NCBI GenBank assembly: GCA_905215345.1
Contig: CAJMPR010000031.1
Span: 1-35,407 of the forward strand
Reading direction: 5' to 3'
Origin: an uncultured bacterium
Lineage (GTDB): Bacteria; Bacteroidota; Bacteroidia; Bacteroidales; Bacteroidaceae
DNA length: 35,407 nucleotides
Shown: in pieces, positions 32,980 through 35,407 of the stretch
How positions within the stretch are numbered: the first letter of the stretch is position 1
How the letters are laid out: the number at the start of each line of letters is the position of its first letter
Translations under genes and position numbers: made by a program
Notes under the pieces: generated by a model
What the model saw: only the letters and a program-made list of their open reading frames with translations
What the model was told of the DNA's origin: nothing
Databases searched by the model: none

Positions 32980-35277
32980 ATGAAAAGAATTCTTTTGTTT
33001 TTATCGCTTTGTCTGTTTGTTCTGCCACTATTACATGCCCAGAAGGTAGGACTTGTATTGAGTGGTGGTGGTGCGAAAGGAATGACGCATATCGGTATTA
33101 TCCGGGCTTTGGAAGAAAATAATATTCCTATAGACTATATTACGGGTACTTCTATGGGGGCTATCATAGGTTCCCTTTATGCAATGGGATATTCTCCGGA
33201 TGACATGGAGGCTTTACTTCGTTCAGAAGATTTTAAGCGTTGGTATTCGGGTAAGGTGGAATCCAGATATGAATACTATTTTAAAAAGAATCGTCCTACT
33301 CCGGAATTTTTTAATATTCGATTTTCCTTTAAAGACTCTTTGCATATCAAGCCTCAGATACTTCCTACAAGCATGGTTAATCCTATTCAGATGAATTTGG
33401 TTTTTGTGGAATTGTTTGCACGTGCTACGGCAGCTTGCGAGGGGAATTTCAATAATTTGTTCGTTCCTTTCCGCTGTGTTGCTTCGGATGTTTATAATAA
33501 GAAACCTCTGGTTATGCGTAAAGGAGATTTGGGGGATGCAGTCCGTGCTTCTATGAGTTTCCCATTTGTATTTAAACCAATAGAAATAGATAGTGTGTTG
33601 GCTTATGACGGTGGAATTTATAATAATTTTCCCACAGATGTAATGCGTGATGATTTTGGTCCCGGAGTTATAATTGGTAGTGTGGTGGCTACCAATCCCA
33701 GCAAGCCGAAAGAAAATGACCTCATGAGTCAACTTGAAAATATGATTATGCAGAAGACAGATTATACTCTTCCCGATTCATTAGGCATTATTATGACATT
33801 CAAATATGATGATGTTAATCTGTTGGATTTTGATCGCCTGAAAGATTTGCATGATATTGGTTACAATCAGACCATGAGCATGATGGATTCCATCAAAAGT
33901 CGTATTCATCGAAGGGTAAACCCAGATAATGTACGTTTAAGACGGTTGGTATATCGTAGTAATTTGCCTCAATTTCGCTTCAGGGATATTTATATAGAGG
34001 GAGCCAATCCCCAGCAGCGGGCATATATTAAAAAAGAGTTTCATGATGAAAGCTATGAAATATTTACATATGAGGATCTTAAACGTGGATATTTCCGTTT
34101 GCTGGCCGATAATATGATTTCAGAAATCATTCCTCATGCAGTATATGATCCTAAAAATGATTTGTATGAGCTTCATTTGAAGGTTAAGATGGAAGATAAT
34201 TTTTCCGTGCGCTTGGGTGGTAGTATTTCTACTACCAGTTCTAATCAGATATATTTAGGGTTGGGATATCAAAATCTAAACTACTATTCTAAGGAAATTA
34301 CTTTTGACGGTCAAATCGGTAAAGTTTATAACAATGCGCAGTTGATGGCGAAGATAGATTTACCTACCCGTATTCCCAGCTCATATCGCTTCATCGCTTC
34401 TTTCAGTACGTTTGATTACTATAAGAAGGATAAACTGTTTTCGAAGAATGATAAACCTTCTTTCAATTCTAAGGATGAACGTTTTGTGAAACTCATGGTA
34501 GCTTTTCCGTTTTTATCGAATAAACGGGCTGAATTTAGTATCGGATATGGCAAACTACAAGATAATTATTTCCAGTCCAGTGTGATTAATTTTGAGAAGG
34601 ACCGTTCGGATAAAAGTACTTATAATCTCTTGGGAGGAGCTATCGGCTTTTATGGTAGCACTTTGAATTCCCGGCAGTATGCAACAAAAGGTTATTTTGA
34701 GAAATTGATAGCTCAGATTTTTACGGGGAAAGAACGGTTTATACCGGGAAATCCATCAGAGACAAGCGTTTCCTCTAAAGAACGGCAATCATGGTTACAA
34801 ATATCTTATATGAAAGAGGCCTATCATACCATGAGTCCTAAGTTTACTTTAGGTTGGATGACGGAAATGGTGTATTCATCGAAGAATTTCTCCGAAAATT
34901 ATACGGCTACAATGTTGCAAGCCGCAGAGTTTTCACCGACTCCCCACAGTAAAATAATGTATAATGAAGCTTTTCGTGCCAATCAGTTTATGGCGGCGGG
35001 TATTAGACCTATTTTTGTATTTAATGATATGTTTCAGTTTCGTACAGAATTTTATGGATTCATGCCGATATTTCCAATAGAAAGGAATGCTTTGAACAAG
35101 GCGTTTTATGGAAAAACATTTTCTAAATTTGAATATATGGGAGAAATATCCGTCATATGTAAATTACCATTTGGAGCTATATCGGCATACCTAAATCATT
35201 ATAGCTCACCGAAGAAAGAGTGGAATGTGGGTTTAACACTCGGTTGGCAACTGTTTAATTACCGCTTTGTTGAGTAA
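32980..35277 (+). CDS. Patatin-like phospholipase fused to an outer-membrane barrel (type Vd-like)
   Basis: A 765-residue envelope protein. A signal peptide (MKRILLFLSLCLFVLPLLHA) is followed at once by a patatin lipid-acyl hydrolase domain: oxyanion loop GGGAKG (29-34), nucleophile S58 in GTSMG and D210 in DGG, a complete catalytic dyad. Residues of about 325-410 resemble a POTRA domain (FRFRDIYIEGANPQQRAYIKKEF). The rest is a beta-barrel of the Omp85/surface-antigen type that ends in Phe-Val-Glu rather than the usual terminal aromatic. This is the layout of PlpD-type Vd autotransporters. Whether the patatin domain is exposed, released or periplasmic cannot be told. It is a single gene with its own promoter. 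Confidence 0.9.
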   Translation: MKRILLFLSLCLFVLPLLHAQKVGLVLSGGGAKGMTHIGIIRALEENNIPIDYITGTSMGAIIGSLYAMGYSPDDMEALLRSEDFKRWYSGKVESRYEYYFKKNRPTPEFFNIRFSFKDSLHIKPQILPTSMVNPIQMNLVFVELFARATAACEGNFNNLFVPFRCVASDVYNKKPLVMRKGDLGDAVRASMSFPFVFKPIEIDSVLAYDGGIYNNFPTDVMRDDFGPGVIIGSVVATNPSKPKENDLMSQLENMIMQKTDYTLPDSLGIIMTFKYDDVNLLDFDRLKDLHDIGYNQTMSMMDSIKSRIHRRVNPDNVRLRRLVYRSNLPQFRFRDIYIEGANPQQRAYIKKEFHDESYEIFTYEDLKRGYFRLLADNMISEIIPHAVYDPKNDLYELHLKVKMEDNFSVRLGGSISTTSSNQIYLGLGYQNLNYYSKEITFDGQIGKVYNNAQLMAKIDLPTRIPSSYRFIASFSTFDYYKKDKLFSKNDKPSFNSKDERFVKLMVAFPFLSNKRAEFSIGYGKLQDNYFQSSVINFEKDRSDKSTYNLLGGAIGFYGSTLNSRQYATKGYFEKLIAQIFTGKERFIPGNPSETSVSSKERQSWLQISYMKEAYHTMSPKFTLGWMTEMVYSSKNFSENYTATMLQAAEFSPTPHSKIMYNEAFRANQFMAAGIRPIFVFNDMFQFRTEFYGFMPIFPIERNALNKAFYGKTFSKFEYMGEISVICKLPFGAISAYLNHYSSPKKEWNVGLTLGWQLFNYRFVE

Positions 35278-35304
35278 TTTTCTTCGAAAAAAGTTTGTGT
35301 ATCG

Positions 35305-35335
35305 TTTGCTATTTCAGAAAAAGTACCTATCTTTG
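35305..35335 (+). promoter_or_regulatory. Consensus Bacteroides promoter for the tRNA gene
   Basis: TTTG (35305-35308), a 19-bp spacer and TATCTTTG (35328-35335) match the consensus exactly. Transcription would start about 10 bp before the mature tRNA end. Confidence 0.85.
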
Positions 35336-35352
35336 CACCCGTTAAACAAAAA

Positions 35353-35407
35353 GGCCGCGTAGCTCAACTGAATAGAGTAGCTGACTACGGATCAGCCGGT
35401 TACAGGT
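35353..35407 (+). tRNA. tRNA-Arg(ACG), 3' part cut by the window end
   Basis: The first 55 nt of a tRNA: acceptor strand GGCCGCG, D arm GCTC...GAGT, anticodon stem GCTGA/TCAGC around the loop CTACGGA, giving anticodon ACG (Arg, CGN codons after A-to-I editing), then the variable loop and the start of the T arm. The 3' acceptor half lies outside the window, so pairing of the ends cannot be checked. No intron or odd loop length is seen. Confidence 0.93.

Noticed and set aside
1..35407. CRISPR array, prophage, rRNA operon or complete insertion sequence
   Set aside because: No regularly spaced long repeats, phage structural genes, rRNA sequence or transposase frame was found; only the left junction hints at a mobile element.

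Overview
The window looks like a chromosomal segment of a Bacteroides-type gut bacterium (phylum Bacteroidota). The evidence is the complete aerotolerance (Bat) operon, the DUF4295 mini-gene behind rpmB-rpmG, HU-like proteins with Bacteroidota-specific extensions, and several promoters of the Bacteroides form (TTTG about 19 bp upstream of TAnnTTTG). Most starts lack a Shine-Dalgarno sequence. The species cannot be decided from the window.

Layout. 1-226 is unidentified DNA carrying three spaced copies of a CGTTTTG-centred repeat and a leftward promoter. It abuts a 5'-truncated polyphosphate kinase gene (227-1060), which is followed by an intact exopolyphosphatase. A large tamB gene faces them on the minus strand, with two mutually exclusive hairpins between the convergent ends. 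Then on the plus strand come tsaD-pncC, and rpmB-rpmG-DUF4295 closed by a strong terminator. A 380-bp spacer with two kinds of repeat leads to ftsY-rimO, a TTG-initiated HU-like gene, and a fusion of an HU-like domain to a membrane helix and a LysM domain. The Bat region follows: moxR, DUF58, an unnamed membrane protein, batA, batB, batC, batD, batE, with a set of TTTACTAAA-type palindromes just before the DUF58 gene. Next are a conserved 91-residue putative DNA-binding protein and a three-domain universal stress protein. On the minus strand a secreted TPR protein lies downstream of gyrA. On the plus strand are clpC, htpG, a patatin fused to an outer-membrane barrel, and the first 55 nt of a tRNA-Arg(ACG), cut by the window end.

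How the genes work together. Most of the window is core housekeeping: translation (bL28, bL33, DUF4295, RimO, TsaD, tRNA-Arg), membrane targeting (FtsY), envelope assembly (TamB, patatin-barrel), DNA topology (GyrA, HU) and stress or proteostasis (ClpC, HtpG, Usp, Bat complex). The Bat cluster encodes a membrane and periplasmic system: an AAA+ ATPase, three VWA-type proteins, TPR proteins and large periplasmic domains. The least ordinary items are the broken ppk with its repeat-bearing junction, the HU-TM-LysM protein (a possible chromosome-to-cell-wall tether), the operator-like palindromes before the Bat genes, and the alternative hairpins at 2039-2101.
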